From positions 1-14,298 of the forward strand of contig CABULH010000038.1 of the NCBI GenBank assembly GCA_902492455.1: a stretch of DNA of 14,298 nucleotides, in the 5' to 3' direction. The notes under the pieces were generated by a model that had not been told where the DNA came from, searched no databases, and worked only from the letters and a program-made list of their open reading frames with translations. The DNA is from an uncultured Oscillospiraceae bacterium. GTDB lineage: Bacteria; Bacillota; Clostridia; Oscillospirales; Acutalibacteraceae. This document shows positions 1 through 6,565 of this stretch, in pieces. A program made the position numbers and the translations under genes. How positions within the stretch are numbered: position 1 is the first letter of the stretch; each line of letters begins with the position of its first letter.

Positions 1-3000
1 GACGCCACGGTCACCAAGGCGCTGAAATCCAGCGGCACCATCCGGTCCGCGGCCAGGTATACACAGACGGTGCAGGTCAGCGGAGCCAAGGGGGATGTGT
101 TCTCCTTCGGTGGCTGGGGCAAGGCGGACAGCGTGGGTCTGGACAGCCCCGGACGCCACGGGACGGGTCAGGCGGCCTTTGGGATCCGTGTGAAATACGG
201 GAATACGGAAGAATACCTGCCCTTCAATTTCGGGTATAACGGCTGGCAGTTCATCAGCGGCAAGCTGGTGCTGAAGGAAGCGTGCACCTCCATCAGCTTT
301 ACCTATGATTACAGCTACAACCTGAATACCGCTTACTTCACATTACCCTTCCTGTACAAGGAGGAGTACGGGCAGAGCTATGTCTACGACAAGGACGGGA
401 ACGTCAGCAGCGCGGTGGACGCGGCGAACAGCGAAGCCACCTTCGCCTTCAACGACGACAACCTGATGCGGCTGTGCAATCCCACCGGAAGCAAGTTCTA
501 TTACACCTACGATTCGAAGAAAAATGTCACCTACGCCCACACGTCGGAGGGGCAGCAATACCATTTTACCTATGACGCCTACGGCAACCCCCTGACCAGC
601 ACCATCAGTGTGGCGAAGCCCGCCACATCGCTGAGCGCCGGAACGAAATATTACGTCCGCAACTGCGATACGGGGGAATATCTGTATGCCAGCGGGACGG
701 CATCCTTGAATCTGGTGAAATCCCACGATTTCACGGAAACGGATGTGAAAGCGCGGTGGAAACTGATTTCGGCGGAAACGGATGTGTTCTATTTCCAGCC
801 GGCGGATTACACCACGCTGCATATGAATGTCAAAGGGAATGCGGCAACAGACAAAGCGGAAATCATTGTTTATACTGCGGGAACGGCGACAAACGAAAAG
901 TTCAAGCTGATCCGCAACGGGGACGGCACCTTCACGATTAAGACGGGATCCACCGGCTACAGCAAGGCGCTGGACGGCTGTCCTTTGGAGGATTCCAAGT
1001 CCACGGTGCAGCAGATGACCTATACTTCCGGAAAGCTGAGCCAGAAATGGGAGTTCATCCCGGTGAGCGGCGGCAGCCCGCTGTATATGAGCGCGGAAAA
1101 CGAATACACCGGGACAAAAGGGAACTTCCTGTATAAAAGCAAGGATGGTCGGGGAAATACCACCACCTACGCCTACAACAGCAGCAAGGGCTTGCTGGAA
1201 TCAGTGACAACCCCCAATGGGGCGACCACTACCTATACCTATGACGCCAACAACGACCGTCTGACCCAGGTGAAAAACGGCAGCTCCATTGTGCGGTACA
1301 GCTACAACAGCGACCGGCTGTGGGATATCAACGTGGGGAACTGGGATGTGCGGTATGTGCTGAACTACGACAGCCGTGGCCGGCGGACCACCACGCAGGT
1401 GGGACAGGGGATCAATCTGCGGACGCTGTCGACGAACACGTGGAACAGCCGGGATCTGCTGACGAAAATGACCTACGGCAACGGAGGTCAGGTCAACTAT
1501 GCCTATGACAATCTGGACCGGATCACCAATGTGTGGAACGCGGACGCGGCGAAGGGAACGGAATATGTGTACAACGCCCAGGGCTTGCTGGGTCTGGAGG
1601 ATGACAATCTGCTGAACCGGCGGACGCGGTATACCTACGACATGGCGGGGCGCATGGCGGAGGTGGAAACCCGGAATCAGGCGGGTTCCGACCGGGGCAC
1701 GAGGATGTTGTCCACCAAATATACCTACGAGGACGGAACCAATCGGCCCATCCAGATGGACTACAGTACGCCTCAGATGGGGAGCTTGAGCGCCTATCGG
1801 AACGACTATGCCTCGGTGGTATACGGGACGGGGATCAACGTGGACCGTGTGGAGCTGGTGCGGTTCAACGGGGTCAACCGTCTGGGTTTTGAATATGATA
1901 ATCTAGGCCGGGTGACAAAACGGATATACAACACCACCCGCTTCGATGGGAACACCGCCCGGGAGACGAGCTATACCTATCTGGCGGGAAATGCGGTCAA
2001 CAAGACCACCGATCTGGTGGCGACGGTGAACAACGCGGGGATGGATCTGCTGACCTACACCTACGACAGTATGGGGAACATCAAAACCGTTAAAAGCGGC
2101 AGCAAGCTGGAAACCTACACCTATGACAGCCTGAACCAGCTGGTGCGGGTGGACAGCCAGAGGGAGAACAAGAGTTATACCTACAGCTATGACAACCGTG
2201 GGAATCTTCTGGAGCGGAAGGAGTATGCTTACACGACGGGGACGCTGGGGACAGCGACCAAGACGGTGAACTACGGATACACTCCCGCGGCAGGCTCCTA
2301 TTGGAAGGATTTGATGACCTCCTACAGCGGGCAGGAAATCACCTACGACGCCATCGGGAACCCGCTGCAATACCGGGATGGGATGAACTTCACATGGAGC
2401 AACGGCCGTCAGCTGACCGGATTCAGCAAGGGTCCGATATCGGCCAGCTACGAGTACGATATCAACGGACAGCGGACAAAAAAGACCTTCAACCGGGTTG
2501 CGGATTCCGTAACGACGCAGTATTATTATAGCAATGGGATGCTGCTGGGTTTCTACCGCAGCGATGGTTTCGACGTGAAGACGCTGCTGGACATCAGCGG
2601 CAGTGTTTATGGGATCACCGTATCCAATGGTTCAGCGAACAGTATGGTGTACTTCGCGTACAATGCCCAGGGGGACGTCATCGGACTGTACGGTTACAAT
2701 GGGACTCTGTACGCCACCTATGACTACGACGCCTGGGGCAACTGCACCGTGACACCGTTAGTGGCCGACACTGCCGGCCACTCCATTACCGACGCCAACC
2801 ATATCGCCCACATCAATCCCTTCCGCTATCGGGGATATATGTACGACTCCGAAACGGGATTGTATTATCTCGGCAGCCGGTATTATGACCCGGTAACTTG
2901 CCGAATGATTAATGCCGATACAACGGATGTTCTAACCGCTTCTACCGATCAGCCCAACCATGACAAGAATTTGTTTGCCTACTGCGACAATAACCCTGTT

Positions 3001-3501
3001 ATGCGTATGGACGATGGAGGAGAATTCTGGAAAGAAATAGGCACTATGTTTGCTAAAGTCGCTGTTGTTGCAGCAGCTGTAGCAGTAGTGGCAGCAGTTG
3101 CTGTTGGAACCGGAGGGATAGGTGCGGTGGTTATGGCTGCAGGTGGTACAGCGGCTATGGCAACAGCTGCTACTGGAGCTGTTGTTACAGTTGGTACAGC
3201 AGCAGCGGTTACTGCGGGTTCTGCAATGGTTGGGGTAGGAATGGCGGCTGTGGCCGAAAATTATGTGTTATCTAAGAATCAAGATCCATATGCGAGACCA
3301 GGTCAAAAAAAACAAGGACGGGAAAGAAAGGAAAAGAAAAGGAAAAATGGAAGTTATAGTGGGAAAAATGGGAAACGCAGAATATCGCCGCCCAATAAAC
3401 ATACACCAGGCAATGACCACAGAAAATATAAACCCAAAACAATGAGTGGTCAAACCGCGATGTATTACAATTTTAGCCTCAAAATGTATATTTATTATTG
3501 A
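1..3501 (+). CDS. Rhs/YD-repeat polymorphic toxin, C-terminal part (5' end outside window)
   Basis: The frame is open from base 1, so the protein starts upstream and only its last 1166 residues are here. A beta-rich stretch comes first (about 1-125), then YD repeats of the type YTYDxxGN, which in Rhs proteins build a shell around a C-terminal toxin. At about 211-355 the repeats are interrupted by a ricin-B-like lectin domain (three W/F-ended lobes, the last QKWEF). YD repeats resume and end in the Rhs core signature: NPFRYRGYMYD, then ETGLYYLGSRYYDP, then NLFAYC-NNPV near 2820-3000. The usual DPxG junction is altered (DDGG), as is TGRF (TCRM). Next is an Ala/Gly/Val-rich hydrophobic segment (about 1015-1088), then a short, very basic tip with ARPGQKKQGRE and HTPGNDHRKY. 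I do not recognise the tip's activity; by position it should be the toxin. GC drops sharply after about 2930, as is usual for exchanged tips. Family assignment is secure; target and export route are not visible. Confidence 0.93.
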   Translation, partial: DATVTKALKSSGTIRSAARYTQTVQVSGAKGDVFSFGGWGKADSVGLDSPGRHGTGQAAFGIRVKYGNTEEYLPFNFGYNGWQFISGKLVLKEACTSISFTYDYSYNLNTAYFTLPFLYKEEYGQSYVYDKDGNVSSAVDAANSEATFAFNDDNLMRLCNPTGSKFYYTYDSKKNVTYAHTSEGQQYHFTYDAYGNPLTSTISVAKPATSLSAGTKYYVRNCDTGEYLYASGTASLNLVKSHDFTETDVKARWKLISAETDVFYFQPADYTTLHMNVKGNAATDKAEIIVYTAGTATNEKFKLIRNGDGTFTIKTGSTGYSKALDGCPLEDSKSTVQQMTYTSGKLSQKWEFIPVSGGSPLYMSAENEYTGTKGNFLYKSKDGRGNTTTYAYNSSKGLLESVTTPNGATTTYTYDANNDRLTQVKNGSSIVRYSYNSDRLWDINVGNWDVRYVLNYDSRGRRTTTQVGQGINLRTLSTNTWNSRDLLTKMTYGNGGQVNYAYDNLDRITNVWNADAAKGTEYVYNAQGLLGLEDDNLLNRRTRYTYDMAGRMAEVETRNQAGSDRGTRMLSTKYTYEDGTNRPIQMDYSTPQMGSLSAYRNDYASVVYGTGINVDRVELVRFNGVNRLGFEYDNLGRVTKRIYNTTRFDGNTARETSYTYLAGNAVNKTTDLVATVNNAGMDLLTYTYDSMGNIKTVKSGSKLETYTYDSLNQLVRVDSQRENKSYTYSYDNRGNLLERKEYAYTTGTLGTATKTVNYGYTPAAGSYWKDLMTSYSGQEITYDAIGNPLQYRDGMNFTWSNGRQLTGFSKGPISASYEYDINGQRTKKTFNRVADSVTTQYYYSNGMLLGFYRSDGFDVKTLLDISGSVYGITVSNGSANSMVYFAYNAQGDVIGLYGYNGTLYATYDYDAWGNCTVTPLVADTAGHSITDANHIAHINPFRYRGYMYDSETGLYYLGSRYYDPVTCRMINADTTDVLTASTDQPNHDKNLFAYCDNNPVMRMDDGGEFWKEIGTMFAKVAVVAAAVAVVAAVAVGTGGIGAVVMAAGGTAAMATAATGAVVTVGTAAAVTAGSAMVGVGMAAVAENYVLSKNQDPYARPGQKKQGRERKEKKRKNGSYSGKNGKRRISPPNKHTPGNDHRKYKPKTMSGQTAMYYNFSLKMYIYY
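631..1065 (+). other. Ricin-B-like lectin domain inserted in the YD-repeat region
   Basis: Fragment residues 211-355 break the YD-repeat pattern. They start with LSAGTKYYVRNCDTGEYLY, a typical opening of a bacterial RicinB-lectin-2 domain (beta-trefoil). Three lobes end in ARWKLI, NEKFKLI and QKWEFIPV, spaced as in a trefoil. YD repeats (YTYDANNDRLTQ and others) resume after it. The inferred role is binding glycans on a target cell or surface polymer. Domain call by motif only; the insertion position is seen directly. Confidence 0.75.
2619..2825 (+). repeat. Direct repeat, copy 1: end of the Rhs core in the full-length gene
   Basis: These 207 bases match 4071-4277 with only 6 differences (offset 1452 bases). 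The differences are at 2685, 2712, 2748, 2763, 2802 and 2820, all third codon positions and all synonymous, so the 69 encoded residues are identical. Outside the block the DNA diverges abruptly on the left; on the right, protein similarity continues for about 35 residues. The offset is a multiple of three. Confidence 0.95.
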
Positions 3502-3510
3502 GTAAAATAC

Positions 3511-3553
3511 TAAGGGAGGGTGGATATTGCCTAATATTATCTACCCTCCCTTA
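3511..3553 (+). terminator. Strong hairpin between the Rhs gene and the HExxH gene
   Basis: Bases 3511-3526 pair with 3538-3553 in a 16-bp stem with one G-T wobble, around an 11-base loop. No T-run follows on the + strand, so it is not a textbook rho-independent terminator. It could attenuate or stabilise the transcript between toxin and downstream gene. Confidence 0.55.
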
Positions 3554-3570
3554 CAAAGTGGTGTATAAAG

Positions 3571-4056
3571 TTGAATGTTTGGTTAAGTAAAAACTGGGTT
3601 AATTATTATAAACACTATAATTGTAGAAAAGGGTTGAGGCTAAATTTTGAAAAGGGTATAGATAGTAATATCAGAAAAGAATGTTTAAAATATTGTAATT
3701 GGTTAAGAAATAAATATGAATTTCCTATGCGGATTCCTATTTATTTTAAAAATGTTCCATATATAAAAGCAAAAGATGGGGATCATGTTTCAGCAATATT
3801 CTTTGGACCATATGAAAGATATATAGAACCTTTTATATCCATTTCTTTGGGTAAATTTGCGGATGATGTGAACATTTATGGATATAAGAACTGTATCATT
3901 GGCATTTTTAACTCTATTACACATGAGCTTACTCATTATTTTCAATGGATAAATAATATAGAACTATCAGAAAAAGGTGAAGAATTGCAGGCGGTTTATT
4001 ATACGAAATTAATAGTAAATGAGTATTTAAATCAAACTACAATTAATTTAGCTTAA
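3571..4056 (+). CDS. Small HExxH (zincin-like) protein in the immunity-gene position
   Basis: A 161-residue soluble protein with no signal peptide or membrane segment. Residues 118-122 form HELTH in the context ITHELTHYFQW, and a Glu pair (137-138, in KGEELQA) follows 15-16 residues later. This is the HExxH...E layout of small gluzincin-like metallopeptidases. The start is TTG at 3571, behind a weak GTGGTG ribosome site 7 bases upstream; the frame has a stop at 3532-3534 and its next Met is residue 53. The gene is very AT-rich, unlike the Rhs core, which marks it as part of the transferred toxin cassette. In Rhs loci the gene right after the toxin tip usually encodes the immunity protein, so it may neutralise the 3501 tip. 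Alternatively it is itself an effector or processing protease. I do not recognise the exact family. Confidence 0.75.
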   Translation: MNVWLSKNWVNYYKHYNCRKGLRLNFEKGIDSNIRKECLKYCNWLRNKYEFPMRIPIYFKNVPYIKAKDGDHVSAIFFGPYERYIEPFISISLGKFADDVNIYGYKNCIIGIFNSITHELTHYFQWINNIELSEKGEELQAVYYTKLIVNEYLNQTTINLA

Positions 4057-4059
4057 CTG

Positions 4060-4971
4060 GTGTTGGCTAGCGTATCCAATGGTTCAGCGAACAGTATGGT
4101 GTACTTCGCGTACAATGCCCAGGGGGACGTCATCGGGCTGTACGGTTACAATGGGACTCTGTATGCCACCTATGACTACGACGCCTGGGGCAACTGCACT
4201 GTGACACCGTTAGTCGCCGACACTGCCGGCCACTCCATTACCGACGCCAACCACATCGCCCACATCAATCCTTTCCGGTACAGAGGGTACTATTACGATA
4301 CTGAGACCGGACTGTATTATCTCCAGAGCAGGTACTATGATCCGCAGACGGGTAGGTTTTTGAATGCGGATTCGCAGCTCAATCCGGACTATTTAGGAAA
4401 TAATGTCTTTGCATATTGTTCTAACAATCCTGTTAAACGTTCTGATAGTACAGGGTTATGGTTTGGCTTTGATGATATCTTTACAGGGCCGGTTGACGAA
4501 ATACTTGTTCTTGGCGGTTTGGGTGTCTTATCAATATTTGGTGTTGGATGGGCTTCCAACGCCTTAGCTGGAGCGCAACAGGCAGCCAGTGATGCATGGA
4601 ATAGTATAACAAATTCATTCAATAACTTTATATCAGATTATAGTGTAGCGGCATCTGCTGAAGATGAATTGGGAAGAATCGCGGGGGAATATGGCAATAA
4701 AGAGTGTGTCCAAGCCGCTAAAGAGATGATGAAGTATTTGGTTAAAAAAGCAATTCCATACGGAGTCGTAGAAATCCAATTCATTGGTGGTCGAGGATAT
4801 GTCGTAAGCGTAAGTAATAGAGACAGAGTAATCAGCGATAATGGATACCATACTGGTGTATTTGTAAATGATAGAGTTTTCTGCAATGTTCATCCGTTAG
4901 GTCTACCGTTAAATGAATGGATAGCTGATTTTGAGGGAACTGGAGTAAAAACTGTATCAATGATAATGTGA
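4060..4971 (+). CDS. Displaced (orphan) Rhs tip with papain-fold toxin 2-like domain
   Basis: 303 residues with no full Rhs shell. Residues 4-72 repeat the end of the Rhs core exactly, followed by ETGLYYLQSRYYDPQTGRF, NVFAYCSNNPV and a degenerate junction (DSTG). A hydrophobic stretch lies at about 147-172. The C-terminal 100 residues look like a papain-fold toxin 2 (Tox-PL-2) domain: putative nucleophile Cys216 in NKECVQAAKEM, His264 in DNGYHTGVFV, then VFCNVHPLG-LP--EW. Members I recall have VFDN where this has VFCN (Cys275), so the third catalytic residue may be Asn276 or may be lost. Such folds act as proteases or deamidases; the substrate is unknown. The GTG at 4060 has no ribosome site and sits three bases after the stop of the previous gene in the same frame. 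The cassette may therefore be silent or only coupled, and become active after recombination with the upstream core. Confidence 0.82.
   Translation: MLASVSNGSANSMVYFAYNAQGDVIGLYGYNGTLYATYDYDAWGNCTVTPLVADTAGHSITDANHIAHINPFRYRGYYYDTETGLYYLQSRYYDPQTGRFLNADSQLNPDYLGNNVFAYCSNNPVKRSDSTGLWFGFDDIFTGPVDEILVLGGLGVLSIFGVGWASNALAGAQQAASDAWNSITNSFNNFISDYSVAASAEDELGRIAGEYGNKECVQAAKEMMKYLVKKAIPYGVVEIQFIGGRGYVVSVSNRDRVISDNGYHTGVFVNDRVFCNVHPLGLPLNEWIADFEGTGVKTVSMIM
4071..4277 (+). repeat. Direct repeat, copy 2: Rhs core end in the displaced tip
   Basis: Partner of 2619-2825: 201 of 207 bases are identical and the translation is the same. The left boundary is sharp, 14 bases after the stop codon of the HExxH gene. 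This is what a displaced tip created by recombination or tandem insertion at the core/tip junction looks like. Confidence 0.95.
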
Positions 4972-4984
4972 GGGTGATAATGTA

Positions 4985-5305
4985 ATGGAAATAATTTTTG
5001 ACTTGCTTCAAGATATACGAAAACGTCCCAATTTATATCTTGGAGAAGCTTCTTTGGAGTTGCTAAATGCCTTTATTGGCGGCTGTTCTTTTTATTGTTT
5101 GAAAGTGAATGGCTATTATCCGGAATTTTTTCCTGGATTTCAAGAATTTGTACAAACCCGCTACGATATTCACACGGTACATGGTTGGTGGTCTATTATT
5201 CGTTCCTTTTGTGCTAACGATGAGGAAGCATTTTACAAATTTTTTGAATTATTAGATGAATTTCTTATCATTACAAAAGCGAAAAATACTTGGCAAGCTG
5301 ATTGA
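4985..5305 (+). CDS. Candidate immunity protein for the papain-fold Rhs tip
   Basis: A 106-residue soluble protein starting 14 bases after the toxin stop, with a ribosome site (TGAGGGTGA) overlapping that stop. Tight coupling just downstream of a toxin tip is the usual place for an immunity gene. It opens with an IRKRPNLYLGEASLELLNAF segment and ends in a helical, acidic EEAFYKFFELLDEF segment. This RP-x-LYLG...FFELLDEF arrangement resembles small Firmicutes immunity proteins, but I cannot name the family. The last residues (about KAKNTWQAD) are encoded by DNA that in another frame is a serine-recombinase remnant, so the natural C-terminus was probably replaced at an insertion junction near 5270-5283. 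The role as immunity protein is inferred from position. Confidence 0.75.
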   Translation: MEIIFDLLQDIRKRPNLYLGEASLELLNAFIGGCSFYCLKVNGYYPEFFPGFQEFVQTRYDIHTVHGWWSIIRSFCANDEEAFYKFFELLDEFLIITKAKNTWQAD

Positions 5306-5389
5306 ACGCATTGAAGTAGGGCATACCGAAACGGTGAACGGTCAGAAACAGTAGAAGATCACCATTGTGTGGCATTTGTGGGAGTGTGA
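5271..5389 (+). pseudogene. Decayed C-terminus of a serine recombinase
   Basis: Frame 3 of the + strand reads LGKLIERIEVGHTETVNG, then QKQ-stop-KITIVW; after a one-base shift it reads FVGV-stop at 5387-5389. This is the typical end of large serine recombinases of mobile elements (LIxRIxVxxxxxxxGxKxQKIxIxWxFVG). The in-frame TAG near 5352 and the frameshift show it is dead. Only about 38 codons remain, and the upstream catalytic part is absent from the window. It overlaps the end of the immunity gene in a different frame. Confidence 0.65.
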
Positions 5390-5826
5390 GACAGGATGCC
5401 CCGCCACTTATTACGGGCGGCGAGTATTCTCCCGCCTACATGATATCCTACGTTCATAATAAACTTACAAGCCATTTTTCATCTGGTATAAATCAAAGAG
5501 CGGGCAGCCTATCCACAATGGACGGGTTGTCCGCTCTCTTTTTAGGGCCTTGGAGATCTCGGGATAGGCAAATTTTTCATTTCTAAGATTTATCGCAAAT
5601 TTCAGGGTGTACGTGGTATTCGGGAACCCGCTCTTGCTCCACCCATACCCCCCGGGGGGCTATCTCTTGGCAATGGCTTTTTAGGGCCTCCCATATCTCT
5701 TATACCCCCGGCCTCATAATGTTTCGGGAAGCACCATGCAAACCGTGGACAACCCTTCGCGCGAAAAAATCTCCCTAAATGGGTACAGCGCCTTTTTAGG
5801 GTGTCCGAAATGTAAGGATATCAACG
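5390..5826. other. Intergenic stretch without a convincing gene
   Basis: I see no gene here. It holds a terminator-like hairpin (5497-5543) and three copies of CTTTTTAGGG (5538-5547, 5677-5686, 5792-5801), the first two extended to CTTTTTAGGGCCT. The third is the right arm of a small inverted repeat with CCCTAAA at 5773-5779. There is also a 12-base CCCCCCGGGGGG palindrome at 5648-5659. Short open frames in it lack ribosome sites and recognisable motifs. It is probably debris of a mobile element next to the recombinase remnant. Confidence 0.5.
5497..5543 (+). terminator. Rho-independent terminator
   Basis: AGAGCGGGCA (5497-5506) pairs with TGTCCGCTCT (5528-5537) in a 10-bp stem with one G-T pair. 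A C and five Ts follow. It would end transcripts coming from the Rhs tip/immunity cassettes. Confidence 0.65.
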
Positions 5827-5854
5827 AAAAAACCGCCGCCTGTATGGGCAGCGG
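5827..5854 (-). terminator. Rho-independent terminator of the coiled-coil gene
   Basis: Read on the - strand, CCGCTGCC (5854-5847) pairs with GGCGGCGG (5840-5833), with one T-G wobble, around a 6-base loop. Six Ts (5832-5827) follow. It lies 6 bases beyond the stop codon of the gene ending at 5861. Confidence 0.82.
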
Positions 5855-5860
5855 CATGAA

Positions 5861-6238
5861 TTACTTGGCTATTTTTAGCTCCCTGATCTGTGAGGTGTTG
5901 TCCTTGGTGACGGCTTCCAGAGCGGTGACCTTGGCCTTGATCTCTTCCACGTCCTCCGCTACCTGATCCAGCTTCTTGAATTTGTCGTTGATCCCTTGCT
6001 GGCCCTCAAGAAGCAGATCAACCTTTTTCTCAAGCGTTACCATTCGTGCTGTATCTGCTTTAACAGCCTGCAAATCTTCACGAATTTCAGCATTGTCCGC
6101 TTTTAGTGATTGGATATCATCCTTTACGGTGCCTAGATCATTTTCCACAGCGCCAAGACGGGTATCTATTTTATCCAGTCTGTCGTTTATAGGCTGAATG
6201 AGATGACTCATTGCTTCCAGCATGTCCTTGTCAATCAT
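5861..6238 (-). CDS. Small coiled-coil protein, function unknown
   Basis: A 125-residue, highly charged protein that is almost entirely heptad repeat: IQPINDRLDKIDTRLGAVEN through LEKKVDLLLEGQQGINDKF to VEEIKAKVTALEAV. It contains no signal peptide, membrane segment or Cys. I chose the ATG at 6238 because GAGGTG lies six bases before it; the GTG at 6247 would add three residues but has poorer spacing. Similar short coiled-coil proteins are common, unassigned genes in Clostridia. It has its own terminator and is separated from the glycosidase run, so it is probably a single-gene transcript. Likely self-associating; the role is unknown. Confidence 0.85.
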   Translation of the reverse strand: MIDKDMLEAMSHLIQPINDRLDKIDTRLGAVENDLGTVKDDIQSLKADNAEIREDLQAVKADTARMVTLEKKVDLLLEGQQGINDKFKKLDQVAEDVEEIKAKVTALEAVTKDNTSQIRELKIAK

Positions 6239-6565
6239 CCTCTTCACCTCGCTTTCCTAGAGTACCATGTCCCCCGCGATTTTGCAAGCTATTTTCAATG
6301 AAACATATACTTCAGCCAATTCACTTGATTTTCTTTTGCAGCATCGATTGGTTTGTCATCACCGGTGATGACAAACACCGGTTGAAAATGCAGGAAACAG
6401 CGAAGAAAAGGAAAAAATGGATAGACTTTTTTCTGTACTAAAACGTGAGAATAGAGGGAAAAGAATGGCGGGAGAAAATCCTGTATGCCAAAATAAAACA
6501 GCTTGTCGACCGCCAGCATGATCGCAGGCTCATCCTTCAGCAATCCATGGAGCCGGAAGAGCCGC
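6239..6565. other. Intergenic region with a 26-bp perfect palindrome
   Basis: About 330 bases between the coiled-coil gene and the DUF4434 gene. It must hold the promoter of the former and the transcript end of the latter, both on the - strand. I see no convincing promoter boxes. The clear structure is the palindrome at 6351-6376. An A6/T6 inverted pair also lies near 6413-6433. No T-run-tailed GC hairpin for the glycosidase transcript was found. Confidence 0.5.
6351..6376. promoter_or_regulatory. Perfect 26-bp palindrome, candidate operator or transcript-end hairpin
   Basis: The half-site GTTTGTCATCACC is followed directly by its exact reverse complement, with no spacer. The core CACCGGT (6360-6366) recurs at 6376-6382, 16 bases further on. 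It lies about 113 bases upstream of the coiled-coil start, where a dimeric repressor could bind. It could also form a hairpin at the end of the DUF4434 transcript, but no T-run follows on either side. Structure certain, function inferred. Confidence 0.5.

Noticed and set aside
343..822. A 159-codon open frame antisense to the Rhs gene.
   Set aside because: The + strand carries clear YD-repeat and lectin motifs here; the antisense frame is a by-product of codon use.
5365..5586. Open frame of 73 codons after the recombinase remnant.
   Set aside because: No plausible ribosome site or motif, and it reads through a terminator hairpin.
5648..5659. CCCCCCGGGGGG palindrome.
   Set aside because: Short homopolymer tract with nothing around it to suggest a function; listed only as part of the intergenic description.
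5538..5801. Possible CRISPR-like array from the repeated CTTTTTAGGG.
   Set aside because: The repeats are only 10-13 bases, unevenly spaced (139 and 115 bases) and without cas genes nearby.
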